A model generated the notes under the pieces. That model was not told the DNA's origin and searched no databases. It saw only the letters and a list, made by a program, of their open reading frames with translations. Position numbers and translations under genes: made by a program. Below are positions 7,546 to 15,120 of a stretch of DNA of 33,544 nt, in pieces. Position 1 is the stretch's first letter. Every line of letters starts with the position of its first letter. The DNA is from Vibrio nigripulchritudo ATCC 27043. Lineage in GTDB: Bacteria; Pseudomonadota; Gammaproteobacteria; Enterobacterales; Vibrionaceae. The stretch lies in contig NZ_AFWJ01000275.1 in NCBI RefSeq assembly GCF_000222685.1, positions 1 through 33,544 of the forward strand, given 5' to 3'.

Positions 7546-7811
7546 TATACTCAAGTGACCTCAAGTTGCAGGGCTCAGAGCTTCATATACTGTTTCAGTT
7601 CTAGGAAGAGAATGCAGCGGAATGACGAGTCCTTTCCAAATTCTTTGACGACGAAATGAGACAGTATATGAGCTCCCAAGGGCGAGTTTAACTGGCTTTT
7701 ATACTTCGTTACCGATTCTTGATTTAGAACCACTAGATCTGCAAATCGGTGCCTTGCCTGAAAACCAGTTAACACTCGCTGAACCTAGCATCTTGAGGCT
7801 ACTTGAGTATA
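7546..7811. repeat. 266-bp MITE-like element with long terminal inverted repeats and inner arms
   Basis: The ends are imperfect inverted repeats of about 28 bases: TATACTCAAGTGACCTCAAG at the left, and at the right a sequence whose complement reads TATACTCAAGTAGCCTCAAG. The TA at both outer edges would fit a TA target duplication. Inside are two further inverted pairs, making a cloverleaf: GAGCTTCATATACTGTTTC (from about 7579) with GAGACAGTATATGAGCTC (ending about 7675), and GCGAGTTTAACTGGCTTTT (from about 7682) with AAAACCAGTTAACACTCGC (ending about 7779). The second arm also contains ACCGATT/AATCGGT. No transposase is present. It is probably a non-autonomous, repeated Vibrio-type intergenic element; copy number cannot be seen here. 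Confidence 0.7.
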
Positions 7812-7851
7812 TGCTAAGTGCACAAACTCACTTAGCCTGATTTGACTTGAT

Positions 7852-8808
7852 CTAGAACCGATAGGCGTTTTTACGTTGATCGTATGTTAGCCCTTTTGTG
7901 TGTTCTCCCCGTTCACCATTGAGGACTAACTGAAAGAACCCTTTAACCACGTCGTTGGTATACACATGGAAAACACCATGCGTGTTATCGACACCCGGTC
8001 CATCCGTAAAATCAAAATACGCCGCGTTTTTCGCAGTCAGGTTACGTGCAGTTCTTCCCAGTCTGTCTTTTTGAAAGTTCGCGTCGGACCATTTCAAAAC
8101 ACCATCATTTTCATTGATGGTGACATACACGCGTTTTCCCGCTTCAATGTTCTCCACCCAACATGCGTGGTCTGAATTATCGACGTCTGCCTGACACAAA
8201 ACCACGTTATCGAAAATGCGGGTTTCATCTTCATAAAGAGCATTGTTCACGTAATTCTGGAACAGAAAATTACCCAGGCTGTAGGTCATCAGCGAGAATT
8301 TAGTGTGACAGGATTTCAGTGCGTTTTTATCAAACGGAGCTTTAAGGTATGCGCCAAGTTTTTCGAGCGCTGCGTCTAGTGCGCCAATAGAAGCCAGCGC
8401 GTTTCGCTTAGCTGTTCGATACTCTTTGGTGACAAAACCCCCCGGATTCGATGGCCAGGAAAATACAATTACTTCAACACCATAAAGCGTTTCAATATCG
8501 TGAGCTTTGTTTAAGCTGGATTCAAAAGACTGGTTGAATCCATGCACAAACAACACGCCATTTTTGTCACTGGCTTGCATCGACTGCCGTAATTCGACCA
8601 GAGCGTGCTTCGAAGGTAAGTTTTGGTGAGTCAGCTTGGAGGGTTCTTTTAACATGTTTACCTGCCATGTATCCCCGTTTTTCTCTGCTTTCGCCAGCCG
8701 GATCTCGTTTGGTCCTTTACTGTTGAACCCTTCTCCAAAGGCTTGATGATCGCCTATTCCGTTCACAAAGTGGCTTTTCTGAATATTTCGGTTGGTGATC
8801 ACAAGCAT
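7852..8808 (-). CDS. alpha/beta hydrolase, DUF900-like
   Basis: A 318-residue protein with the alpha/beta hydrolase pattern seen in the DUF900/COG4782 group: LFVHGFNQSFE at 87-97 (oxyanion-hole strand), VIVFSWPSNPGG near 113-124, and a nucleophile elbow TYSLGN with Ser177. Late aspartates near 208-210 and His277 or His281 are candidates for the rest of the triad. There is no signal peptide, so it is cytoplasmic. A strong GGGAGGA ribosome site precedes the ATG. It is a single gene, divergent from the oxidoreductase unit. The substrate is unknown; lipase or esterase activity is possible but unsupported. Confidence 0.75.
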   Translation of the reverse strand: MLVITNRNIQKSHFVNGIGDHQAFGEGFNSKGPNEIRLAKAEKNGDTWQVNMLKEPSKLTHQNLPSKHALVELRQSMQASDKNGVLFVHGFNQSFESSLNKAHDIETLYGVEVIVFSWPSNPGGFVTKEYRTAKRNALASIGALDAALEKLGAYLKAPFDKNALKSCHTKFSLMTYSLGNFLFQNYVNNALYEDETRIFDNVVLCQADVDNSDHACWVENIEAGKRVYVTINENDGVLKWSDANFQKDRLGRTARNLTAKNAAYFDFTDGPGVDNTHGVFHVYTNDVVKGFFQLVLNGERGEHTKGLTYDQRKNAYRF

Positions 8809-8831
8809 GCTTCCTCCCTTCCCTGACGAGG

Positions 8832-8858
8832 TTGATAAATTGATGTTTATTTTATCAA
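8832..8858. promoter_or_regulatory. candidate operator upstream of the hydrolase
   Basis: TTGATAAA and TTTATCAA form a perfect 8-bp inverted repeat with an 11-base spacer, 24 bases upstream of the hydrolase start. Such AT-rich dyads are typical regulator sites; no specific factor is recognised. Confidence 0.3.
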
Positions 8859-8987
8859 TAGGAGATAATCAGGAAGTTGCTATGCACTATTCAGGTTTTC
8901 AGTGTTTTTTCGTTCTCAAGCATGAGGATAAAAGTATTTGAGCTAACCAAGTAGCACGTAAGTATTGCCCTTTGGTTTGATAAAACT

Positions 8988-9011
8988 GGAACAGTTCCGC
9001 AGAATTGTTCC
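8988..9011. promoter_or_regulatory. candidate operator upstream of the oxidoreductase unit
   Basis: GGAAC-A-GTTCC (8988-8998) is a perfect dyad, and a further TGTTCC half-site follows at 9006-9011, inverted to GGAACA and direct to the first GTTCC with a 13-base period. It lies 66 bases before the oxidoreductase start. The SgrR-like or Crp-like regulators downstream are possible binders; this is inference. Confidence 0.35.
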
Positions 9012-9077
9012 ATATTTAAGTGCAACGTTCAGCGATACACTTTCTTAACTGTCTTGAGCTAAAGCATGGAGAATAAT

Positions 9078-10076
9078 ATGCAGGAAAAGGGTCAGAAAGT
9101 TCGCTGGGGAATTGCTGGGTTGGGCAATATCGCTCAACGATTCGCAAAGGCGCTGACGGAATATAGCAAGCAGGGTGAACTTTACGCTGTGGCTGCCAGA
9201 AGTGAGACTCGGGCAAGTGAGTTTGGAAAGAACTACGGTTGTCAGCGGTGTTTTGGAAGCTATGAAGAAATGGCTCGTGATCCCGGATTGGATGCGGTGT
9301 ATGTGGCTACCGTTCACCCATATCACAAGCCTGTTGTGGAAGTGTTTCTAAGGCATAAAAAGCATGTATTGGTAGAAAAACCTGCATTTACCAATGTCGC
9401 CGATTGGCTGGAAATGCGTGCATTGGCGAAAGAAAATGGGGTTCTGCTGCTTGAAGCGATGAAGACGGTAGCGTTTCCTGCATATCGGGAGTTGAAATCT
9501 TATCTGGTTACCAATCAAATATCGTTGACGTCAATTGAAGCGGGTTTTGGTAATTATCACGACTTTGATTTGAGCCTGTTTATTTTTAATCCAGATTTGT
9601 CAGGCGGCGCGACTCTGGATGTTGGCGTGTATGCGCTCTGGTTGTATTGCGATTTGTGTGACTCGCTAGGAGAGAAAGTGCACTCACCTGAAGTTACTTT
9701 GAAAACCCATCACCCCGAATCCAAAGTCGATGAAGATGCTCGTTTTGAATTTCATCAAGGCGTTAAAGGGGAGATTGCCGCATCCATTATGCAGAACCTT
9801 TCCAGAAAAGCCATTCTGACAGGAGAAGGTGTCACCATTACTATTCACGATAAATGGTGGAACCCACTAAACATTGACATTACCCATGGTACTGAAACTC
9901 TGTCTCTTACTACTCCGGAGAATGGCAATGGGTTTGAATACGAAATCGATCATTTCTCTGAACTGGTATTGCAGGGCAAGCTGGATTCGGACATTTTAAA
10001 ACCTGCGATCACAGAGCAAGTATTGAGGTTGATGGAGCAAGGACTCAAAGCGTCTGGATACGGACACCTAACTTAA
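9078..10076 (+). CDS. Gfo/Idh/MocA-family NAD(P)-dependent oxidoreductase
   Basis: A 332-residue dehydrogenase. The N-terminal Rossmann fold has the dinucleotide motif GIAGLGNIAQRFAKAL (GxGxxG-like, residues 11-16), and the family hallmark EKP is at residues 100-102 (VLVEKPAFTN). The C-terminal half holds the GFO_IDH_MocA substrate domain with GGATLDVGVYAL. Members oxidise or reduce sugars, inositols or related diols. The ATG at 9078 is chosen because GGAG sits six bases before it; an in-frame ATG at 9066 has no ribosome site. The SgrR-like regulator starts seven bases after the stop, so the two are probably one unit. The substrate is unknown, though the pairing suggests sugar or sugar-phosphate metabolism. 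Confidence 0.9.
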   Translation: MQEKGQKVRWGIAGLGNIAQRFAKALTEYSKQGELYAVAARSETRASEFGKNYGCQRCFGSYEEMARDPGLDAVYVATVHPYHKPVVEVFLRHKKHVLVEKPAFTNVADWLEMRALAKENGVLLLEAMKTVAFPAYRELKSYLVTNQISLTSIEAGFGNYHDFDLSLFIFNPDLSGGATLDVGVYALWLYCDLCDSLGEKVHSPEVTLKTHHPESKVDEDARFEFHQGVKGEIAASIMQNLSRKAILTGEGVTITIHDKWWNPLNIDITHGTETLSLTTPENGNGFEYEIDHFSELVLQGKLDSDILKPAITEQVLRLMEQGLKASGYGHLT

Positions 10077-10082
10077 AAAACA

Positions 10083-11564
10083 ATGGCAAACCAAAGAAGA
10101 AAACTGGAAATATATGAAGGGATCTTTCGTGCGTACGGTCCGGGAGATTCTGCTTGTCAGCTCAGTGAACTTGCGGCGCTACTTCATGTGAGTGAACGCT
10201 ATGTCCAGACACTTATAAAAAAGCTGGTGGCGCTGGGGTGGCTGAAATGGGAAGCGCAATCTGGTCGAAATAAAAAGGCGACCCTATCCTGTTTGAAAGA
10301 ACCAATAGATGCGTGCTACCAATTAGCTCAACCAATGGCTGAAAGCGGCAGTGTGGATCAGCTTCTGAACTTGCTTGGGTTTGGTGGACGTGATTCAGGC
10401 AAAGAGCTGGAGGCATTTCTATCGCGAAGTGAGCCTGGCATACAACGAACTCTGTACATTCCATTTCACCGAGAGCTGGAAAACTTACATCCCTTAAAAT
10501 CATTGCGGCGGACTGAGCGATTCTTGGTGACTCAGGTTTGTCAGTGCCTTACCAGAATTACTCAAGGAGAGATAAAAGGGGATCTTGCCTATCACTGGCA
10601 AAGCAATGCCGACGGGACTTGCTGGCGATTTCAAATTCACAGTGGTGCCAAGTTTCACGATGGAACATCACTGACTACCAATGACGTGGTACGTTGCCTC
10701 AGTGCTTTGATTGGCAGCCGTTACTGGTCTCGGCTCTACCAACATATCAATACCATTAAAGCCCTGTCTCCTGAAGTTATTGAAATACAGCTTAATGGCA
10801 CAGACTGGCATTTACCGCGTTTGTTTTCACGAGCAGAAACGTCGATTTACAAAGCGATTGTCAAAGGTGGCTTAGTGGGATCTGGGGCTTTTTCTGTCGC
10901 TGTGTTTTCTTCCAAAATGCTTCGACTGGCTCGTCATACTGGCTATACCCACAAAGTTCCTTTCGTCGAACGTGTGGAACTTTGGGTTTACCCTGAATGG
11001 GCGGAAAGTAAAGTCTGTGCAGTTAACCAATTGTGCGTAAAGCTGCCTGAAAAGACTCAGAGAATAACCAGTAAAAAGCTCTCCACTTTTATTGAAATTC
11101 GCAATTCCAGTTCCCAAGATGATTCAAATGAACGAATCAGTTATGAAGATAACTCTGAGTGCAGAACCATTTTCCAAACCCGTTATCCGAAATCAGAGGG
11201 TAAAGAGGTGTCTTATGCTCAATACAACAGGGAATTCACCACCGTTTTCTGTAGCGTGATAGAGGAAGATGACCGCTTCGTATCCTGGCTCTCGTTCCTT
11301 ACTTTGTTTCCGTTTAAACAGGGCAGATACGATGTGGAGTTATGCAAAATCCGAAATACACCAGATTTGAAAGAAGCTGAAAAGTACCTGACAGAATTGT
11401 TCCAGAGAGCGCAGAAAGAAGAAGTGCTCACCTTGCTAAAAGATGAGCCATTCTACTTAGAGATCTCACGCAAAGTGGAGAATACAATCGTCAATGGTTT
11501 TGGCTGGTGTGAACTTGGAGACGTTTGGGTATCGGATAATATGATACAAAACGGTTTTAAATAG
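10083..11564 (+). CDS. SgrR-like transcriptional regulator (HTH plus solute-binding domain)
   Basis: A 493-residue protein. Residues about 10-75 form a winged helix (LSELAALLHVSERYVQTLIKKL, then GWLKWE) as in the SgrR N-terminal domain. From about 140 on it resembles a family 5 solute-binding protein (LAYHWQSNADGTCWRF, FHDGTSLTTNDVV), the sensor part of SgrR. E. coli SgrR (551 residues, from memory) activates the small RNA sgrS during sugar-phosphate stress. No sgrS-like RNA or sugar-efflux gene is seen nearby, so the target may differ. The gene begins six bases after the oxidoreductase stop without a clear ribosome site, implying coupled translation. Confidence 0.85.
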   Translation: MANQRRKLEIYEGIFRAYGPGDSACQLSELAALLHVSERYVQTLIKKLVALGWLKWEAQSGRNKKATLSCLKEPIDACYQLAQPMAESGSVDQLLNLLGFGGRDSGKELEAFLSRSEPGIQRTLYIPFHRELENLHPLKSLRRTERFLVTQVCQCLTRITQGEIKGDLAYHWQSNADGTCWRFQIHSGAKFHDGTSLTTNDVVRCLSALIGSRYWSRLYQHINTIKALSPEVIEIQLNGTDWHLPRLFSRAETSIYKAIVKGGLVGSGAFSVAVFSSKMLRLARHTGYTHKVPFVERVELWVYPEWAESKVCAVNQLCVKLPEKTQRITSKKLSTFIEIRNSSSQDDSNERISYEDNSECRTIFQTRYPKSEGKEVSYAQYNREFTTVFCSVIEEDDRFVSWLSFLTLFPFKQGRYDVELCKIRNTPDLKEAEKYLTELFQRAQKEEVLTLLKDEPFYLEISRKVENTIVNGFGWCELGDVWVSDNMIQNGFK

Positions 11565-11570
11565 GAATTG

Positions 11571-12161
11571 ATGAAAGTGAAGCAGAATTCAGAAAGGTTA
11601 AATAGGTTTCTTAGTGCTGTGGTTCCAGAGCATCCACTGCCAGAAGATTCGATGGAATACTTTTCTGTTTTGGATCGAAAAGACAAAGAGCGGATCTTTT
11701 CAGAAGGAGAGTCCGTATCCGATGTTCATTTTCTGCTTTCCGGTATTGGTCGTTACTTCTATCTCGATGCAGAGGGAGTTGAGCGCAACAAATCTTTAGT
11801 GCGGTCTGGAGGTGCGTTTACCAGTATCAGTTCCATCGTAGAGGGCAGCCCTAGCCCGCTTTATGCTGAAACCATTACTCCCTGTATAACCGCTTCCGTT
11901 CCATACTCCAAACTGGTCGAACTTTCAGAGCATGACCTGTTCTGGGCAACATTCATCCGAAGGATTTACGAAAAACTGGTTTTGAAGAAAGAACGGCGCG
12001 AAGCGGAGCTGTTGATGCTGGATGCAAAAACTCGCTACCAGAATTTTTTGGTGGAATTTGGTGATGAAAGCACTCAAATCCCGTTGCGCCATGTTGCAAT
12101 GTATTTAGGCATTACCGATGTGACCCTTTCCCGAATTCGCCGAGATATGGGCTTAACATAG
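11571..12161 (+). CDS. Crp/Fnr-family regulator (cyclic-nucleotide-binding-like)
   Basis: A 196-residue protein. An N-terminal cNMP-binding-type beta barrel runs from about 25 to 120 (FSEGESVSDVHFLLSGIGRY). A long dimer helix follows, then a short C-terminal helix-turn-helix (IPLRHVAMYLGITDVTLSRI) ending abruptly at MGLT. This short form is typical of Crp-like proteins annotated as cAMP-binding proteins in marine bacteria and Bacteroidetes; whether it binds a nucleotide is unknown. AGGA lies just before the ATG at 11571 (a TTG at 11568 is also in frame). It starts six bases after the SgrR-like gene, so it could belong to the same operon. Confidence 0.85.
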   Translation: MKVKQNSERLNRFLSAVVPEHPLPEDSMEYFSVLDRKDKERIFSEGESVSDVHFLLSGIGRYFYLDAEGVERNKSLVRSGGAFTSISSIVEGSPSPLYAETITPCITASVPYSKLVELSEHDLFWATFIRRIYEKLVLKKERREAELLMLDAKTRYQNFLVEFGDESTQIPLRHVAMYLGITDVTLSRIRRDMGLT

Positions 12162-12233
12162 GTTAAGGTAGTCGAATCCTTGAACGTTAGACTGGGCGTC
12201 ATTGTGTGGTCAATGAATTCTAAGGAAATGCCA

Positions 12234-12680
12234 ATGAAAAAGTTACTTCCCCCCTATCTGTTCCTCATTTCTATTATCGTCATGGCGTTGGTATGTTGGC
12301 CTTTAGGATCTCCGCATCTAATCGGGCAACCCGCCATTTTCTTCGGTGGTGCATTGGTGCTCGCGGGTATTGGTTTGGCTGCCAAAAGCAGTGCTTTATT
12401 TCGCAAAGAACAAACCAACATCATGACCTTTGGCGAACCCGACAAACTGGTGACTACTGGGGCATTTAAATACACGCGAAACCCAATGTATCTGGGGTTT
12501 ACGGTTGCTCTTGTCGGATTTGCAATTTTATTTGGTGCCGCCATTTCCTCATTTGCAATCGTGGGGCTTTTTATACTGATCGCCGACCGCTGGTATATCG
12601 CGTTTGAAGAAAACATGATGCGTAGTAAGTTTGGTGAGGAGTACGAAGACTACAGCAAGTCAGTTCGACGCTGGATTTGA
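12234..12680 (+). CDS. isoprenylcysteine carboxyl methyltransferase-like membrane protein
   Basis: A 148-residue membrane protein with four hydrophobic segments. The C-terminal half shows the ICMT/PEMT-type signature: TGAFKYTRNPMYLG at 75-88, then FEENMMRSKFGEEYEDYSKSVRRWI at the end, the region that binds S-adenosylmethionine in isoprenylcysteine methyltransferases. In bacteria the true substrate of these small relatives is mostly unknown. The start at 12234 has AAGGA seven bases upstream; a longer reading from a TTG at 12180 adds 18 residues that look like untranslated leader. It lies 72 bases after the Crp-like gene. Confidence 0.87.
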   Translation: MKKLLPPYLFLISIIVMALVCWPLGSPHLIGQPAIFFGGALVLAGIGLAAKSSALFRKEQTNIMTFGEPDKLVTTGAFKYTRNPMYLGFTVALVGFAILFGAAISSFAIVGLFILIADRWYIAFEENMMRSKFGEEYEDYSKSVRRWI

Positions 12681-12709
12681 GAGCGTCACCCCATCTGATT
12701 TTTCCGTCC

Positions 12710-12737
12710 ATGCTGCTTGTGTATAAAGCAGCATTTT
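12710..12737 (+). terminator. probable terminator after the methyltransferase-like gene
   Basis: ATGCTGCTT / AAGCAGCAT form a perfect 9-bp stem (loop 7) followed by only four T residues, 29 bases after the stop. It is a weak to moderate Rho-independent terminator. The rest of 12738-13021 is AT-rich with runs of T and A and no visible gene; it probably holds the acyltransferase promoter. Confidence 0.6.
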
Positions 12738-13021
12738 ACTCTTCATGCTGGCCATTTTTGAGCTTTTAATTAAATTTTTAGCTTGCTGCTAATCGTTGCT
12801 AAAGTTTTGAATTGTAATGGTTTGAATTGCTCTCTTTTCTCTTAAAGTTAAAAATTTAGCTCAACTTTTTTTCCCAAGTCTCACAATCAAGTCACTTCCT
12901 TACATCCGTTTTTGAGTATGGTCGCTGCATCAATCAGTTCTTCAATTCATGTTCGATTAGACGGATTTTGCTTGCTCATCTTCGAACAGAAGAACTGCAT
13001 AACAGCAACTAAGGAATCGTC

Positions 13022-14056
13022 GTGGAAAATAGAACGAATTGGGTGGATTACGCCAAGGGGATAGGGATCATCTTAGTGGTTTACGGGCATGTCGCTCGCG
13101 GACTACAAAACGCCGGAATTGAAATGTCACCGACGCATTTTTCACTGATTGATAGCGTGATTTACAGCTTTCACATGCCGCTGTTTTTCTTTTTGTCGGG
13201 GTTGTTTTTCTATCAGTCTTTTGAGAAAAGGGGCTCGAAGAGGCTGATTTTCAGCAAAATAGACACGATTTTTTATCCCTATGTTTTGTGGTCGATCTTT
13301 CAGGGGGGAATAGAAGCGGTATTGTCTAACTATACCAATGGCAACGTTACTTTTAGCGAAGTATTTGCGCTGCTTTGGGAGCCCCGCGCACAATTCTGGT
13401 TCCTGTATGCTCTGTTTCTGGTTTTTGTGGTCAGTACTTTCATCTATTCGTTTGCTGCCCGATCTCTGACTGCGATTCTGTTTGTTGGTACTGCTCTGAT
13501 CTACATCTTCAATACCTTGCTACCTGACGTTCAGTTACTGAACTACCTGTACCAAAACTTAGTGTATTTCTTCTTCGGTATTGCTTTCAGCGTGTACTCC
13601 AGAGAGAGTGTTTTTGCGAAGCCCCAGTTCCTGTTGATCTCCTTTGTCACTTTCGTGGCATTGCAAGCTGGATACCACGGAATATGGGGTATGAACTACA
13701 GCCAACGTGGGCTGCTTTCGTTGATTCTAGCTATAAGTTCAATTGTGTTTGTGGTGTCTTTATCTATGGTCTTAGAAAAGCGCTCTTTGCGCTGGCTAAG
13801 CTATATCGGGTCAGCATCCATGGGCATTTACCTTATGCACATTCTGGCGGGGAGTGGGGTCCGAGTTGTTCTCACCAAAGTGTTAGGTATTCAGTCTTTT
13901 TCAGTCCACCTAATTGTTGGGTGTTTGGTTGCCATTGTGGCTCCTCTTATTGCTATGAAAATCATCGAAATGATTAAGCTGAGGTTCATTTTTTCTGCAC
14001 CCATCAGCAAGTGGGTTGGTGCAAAAGAAGGTGAAATAACGTCGCAGTCGGCATAG
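13022..14056 (+). CDS. acyltransferase 3 family membrane protein
   Basis: A 344-residue integral membrane protein with about ten hydrophobic segments. It opens with NWVDYAKGIGIILVVYGHVARG, the acyltransferase 3 signature whose histidine (here His23) is essential in the family. FHMPLFFFLSGLFF near 50-63 is a second conserved block. Members (OafA, WecH, NodX) move acetyl or other acyl groups onto extracytoplasmic sugars. The start codon is GTG at 13022, with a full AAGGA seven bases upstream. There are no polysaccharide genes beside it, so the acceptor cannot be inferred. Confidence 0.88.
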   Translation: MENRTNWVDYAKGIGIILVVYGHVARGLQNAGIEMSPTHFSLIDSVIYSFHMPLFFFLSGLFFYQSFEKRGSKRLIFSKIDTIFYPYVLWSIFQGGIEAVLSNYTNGNVTFSEVFALLWEPRAQFWFLYALFLVFVVSTFIYSFAARSLTAILFVGTALIYIFNTLLPDVQLLNYLYQNLVYFFFGIAFSVYSRESVFAKPQFLLISFVTFVALQAGYHGIWGMNYSQRGLLSLILAISSIVFVVSLSMVLEKRSLRWLSYIGSASMGIYLMHILAGSGVRVVLTKVLGIQSFSVHLIVGCLVAIVAPLIAMKIIEMIKLRFIFSAPISKWVGAKEGEITSQSA

Positions 14057-14066
14057 AAAAATATAA

Positions 14067-14091
14067 TCAGCCAGCTGTTAAGGCTGGCTGA
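14067..14091. terminator. hairpin after the acyltransferase gene
   Basis: TCAGCCAGC / GCTGGCTGA form a perfect 9-bp stem with a 7-base loop, ten bases after the stop. No T-run follows on either strand, so it may be a 3'-end stabiliser or weak terminator. A second small hairpin, CTCCAG-ATAAA-CTGGAG, lies at 14137-14153 before the cupin gene. Confidence 0.45.
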
Positions 14092-14177
14092 GTGATAAGC
14101 GAATTCTTAGGTACTGGTCGAGGTAACCACATGAAACTCCAGATAAACTGGAGAAAAAGTAATGAAGGTTCCTCAGT

Positions 14178-14489
14178 ATGGCTAATCTCTTTGACAACAT
14201 TCCGTCCCAACTCCCCGAAGAAATCTTTGAAGACCTGGTGAAAACAGAAAACATAAGAATTGAACGTATTCTCTCTAAAGGGCAGTCATCACCTGAGTCG
14301 GGTTGGTATGACCAGGAAGAAAATGAATGGGTACTGGTTTTATCTGGCTATGGTGTTATCGAATTTGAAGACGGTAAAAGTGTCACATTGCAGAAAGGTG
14401 ATTACCTAAATATTCCTGCGCACCAGAAGCACAAAGTCGCAGAAACCTCGCCAAACGAGACCACTGTCTGGCTAGCGATTTTCTACTGA
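14178..14489 (+). CDS. small cupin-domain protein
   Basis: A 103-residue single-domain cupin. Motif 2 is clear (GDYLNIPAHQKHKV, residues 74-87, with His82 and His85). Motif 1 is WYDQEENEWVLVLSGYG, where the usual HxH pair is replaced, as in the known small-cupin subgroup with DQ..NEWVLVL. Metal binding may therefore differ from the classic three-His-one-Glu site. AAGG lies about ten bases before the ATG. It stands alone between hairpins. The function is unknown. Confidence 0.85.
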   Translation: MANLFDNIPSQLPEEIFEDLVKTENIRIERILSKGQSSPESGWYDQEENEWVLVLSGYGVIEFEDGKSVTLQKGDYLNIPAHQKHKVAETSPNETTVWLAIFY

Positions 14490-14582
14490 GAAGCGAGTCG
14501 CATTCCCCATCCAATAAGTGTTGTTATCCCAATATAAAGTTTATCTTTCATAGGGTTATTACTACAACGAGCTGGATGTCAG

Positions 14583-15032
14583 ATGAAAAAAATTGGGATG
14601 AAGTTACTTGGTGGCGGCTTTGTGGTGTTTTTAATTGCAGGAAGCCAGTTAGGCTGGTTTGCATCCAGCAATCCCGATTCGTTTCCTAAACTGCCAAGCG
14701 AACCCGATTTCGCTGTTTCCAACGCTTTCGATGGAAAATGGGTCGGTCGTCGACTCGACGAATCCAACAGCAATATGTGTGAGCGAACAATCATTGAAGG
14801 ACATGTGGTTGATGGCTTCGTCCATCTGGTTTTAACCTACAATGGCACTTCACTTAAAGGATGGATCTCTGAATCCAACCAGCTCAGACTCTATGCTAGC
14901 CACCCACAGTGGGACTACCGATTCTCCGGCATTGCAGAGGGCAATAAAATCCAGGGAGAATGGAACCTACAGAATGGTCCATGCCATGGTACTTGGTACA
15001 TTGAATATGCAGGGAAAGGTGCTGACTCTTAA
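14583..15032 (+). CDS. small exported or membrane-anchored protein of unknown function
   Basis: A 149-residue protein not recognised as a named family. Residues 7-24 are hydrophobic after two lysines and form a signal peptide or membrane anchor (LLGGGFVVFLIAGSQLGWF). The rest looks like a small beta-barrel rich in aromatic and glycine residues: DGKWVGRR, VHLVLTYNG, GWISES, IQGEWNL and CHGTWYIEY. Two cysteines in the exported part (Cys61 and Cys136 by count) could form a disulfide. The repeated G-x-W pattern is reminiscent of avidin- or lipocalin-like barrels, but this is only resemblance. No strong ribosome site precedes the ATG. Confidence 0.65.
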   Translation: MKKIGMKLLGGGFVVFLIAGSQLGWFASSNPDSFPKLPSEPDFAVSNAFDGKWVGRRLDESNSNMCERTIIEGHVVDGFVHLVLTYNGTSLKGWISESNQLRLYASHPQWDYRFSGIAEGNKIQGEWNLQNGPCHGTWYIEYAGKGADS

Positions 15033-15051
15033 TGATTTGTTATTGAAATGC

Positions 15052-15095
15052 GTATCTCACTACAAAGTAAATTTATACATTTTGTAGCGAGATAC
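15052..15095. repeat. 15-bp inverted repeat between convergent genes
   Basis: GTATCTCACTACAAA (15052-15066) and TTTGTAGCGAGATAC (15081-15095) pair over 15 bases with one mismatch around a 14-base loop. It lies between the ends of the small exported protein and the YadA-like gene, where a bidirectional terminator would be expected. No U-run follows on either strand. Confidence 0.55.
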
Positions 15096-15120
15096 AGCAT
15101 ATATACGGACGGAATTTAGA

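Noticed and set aside
7575-7775. A 66-codon minus-strand reading frame inside the repeat element.
   Set aside because: It lies wholly within the cloverleaf inverted repeats, lacks a ribosome site and looks like no known protein.
12180-12233. An 18-residue extension of the methyltransferase-like protein from a TTG.
   Set aside because: The ATG at 12234 has a good AAGGA site and begins a normal first membrane helix.
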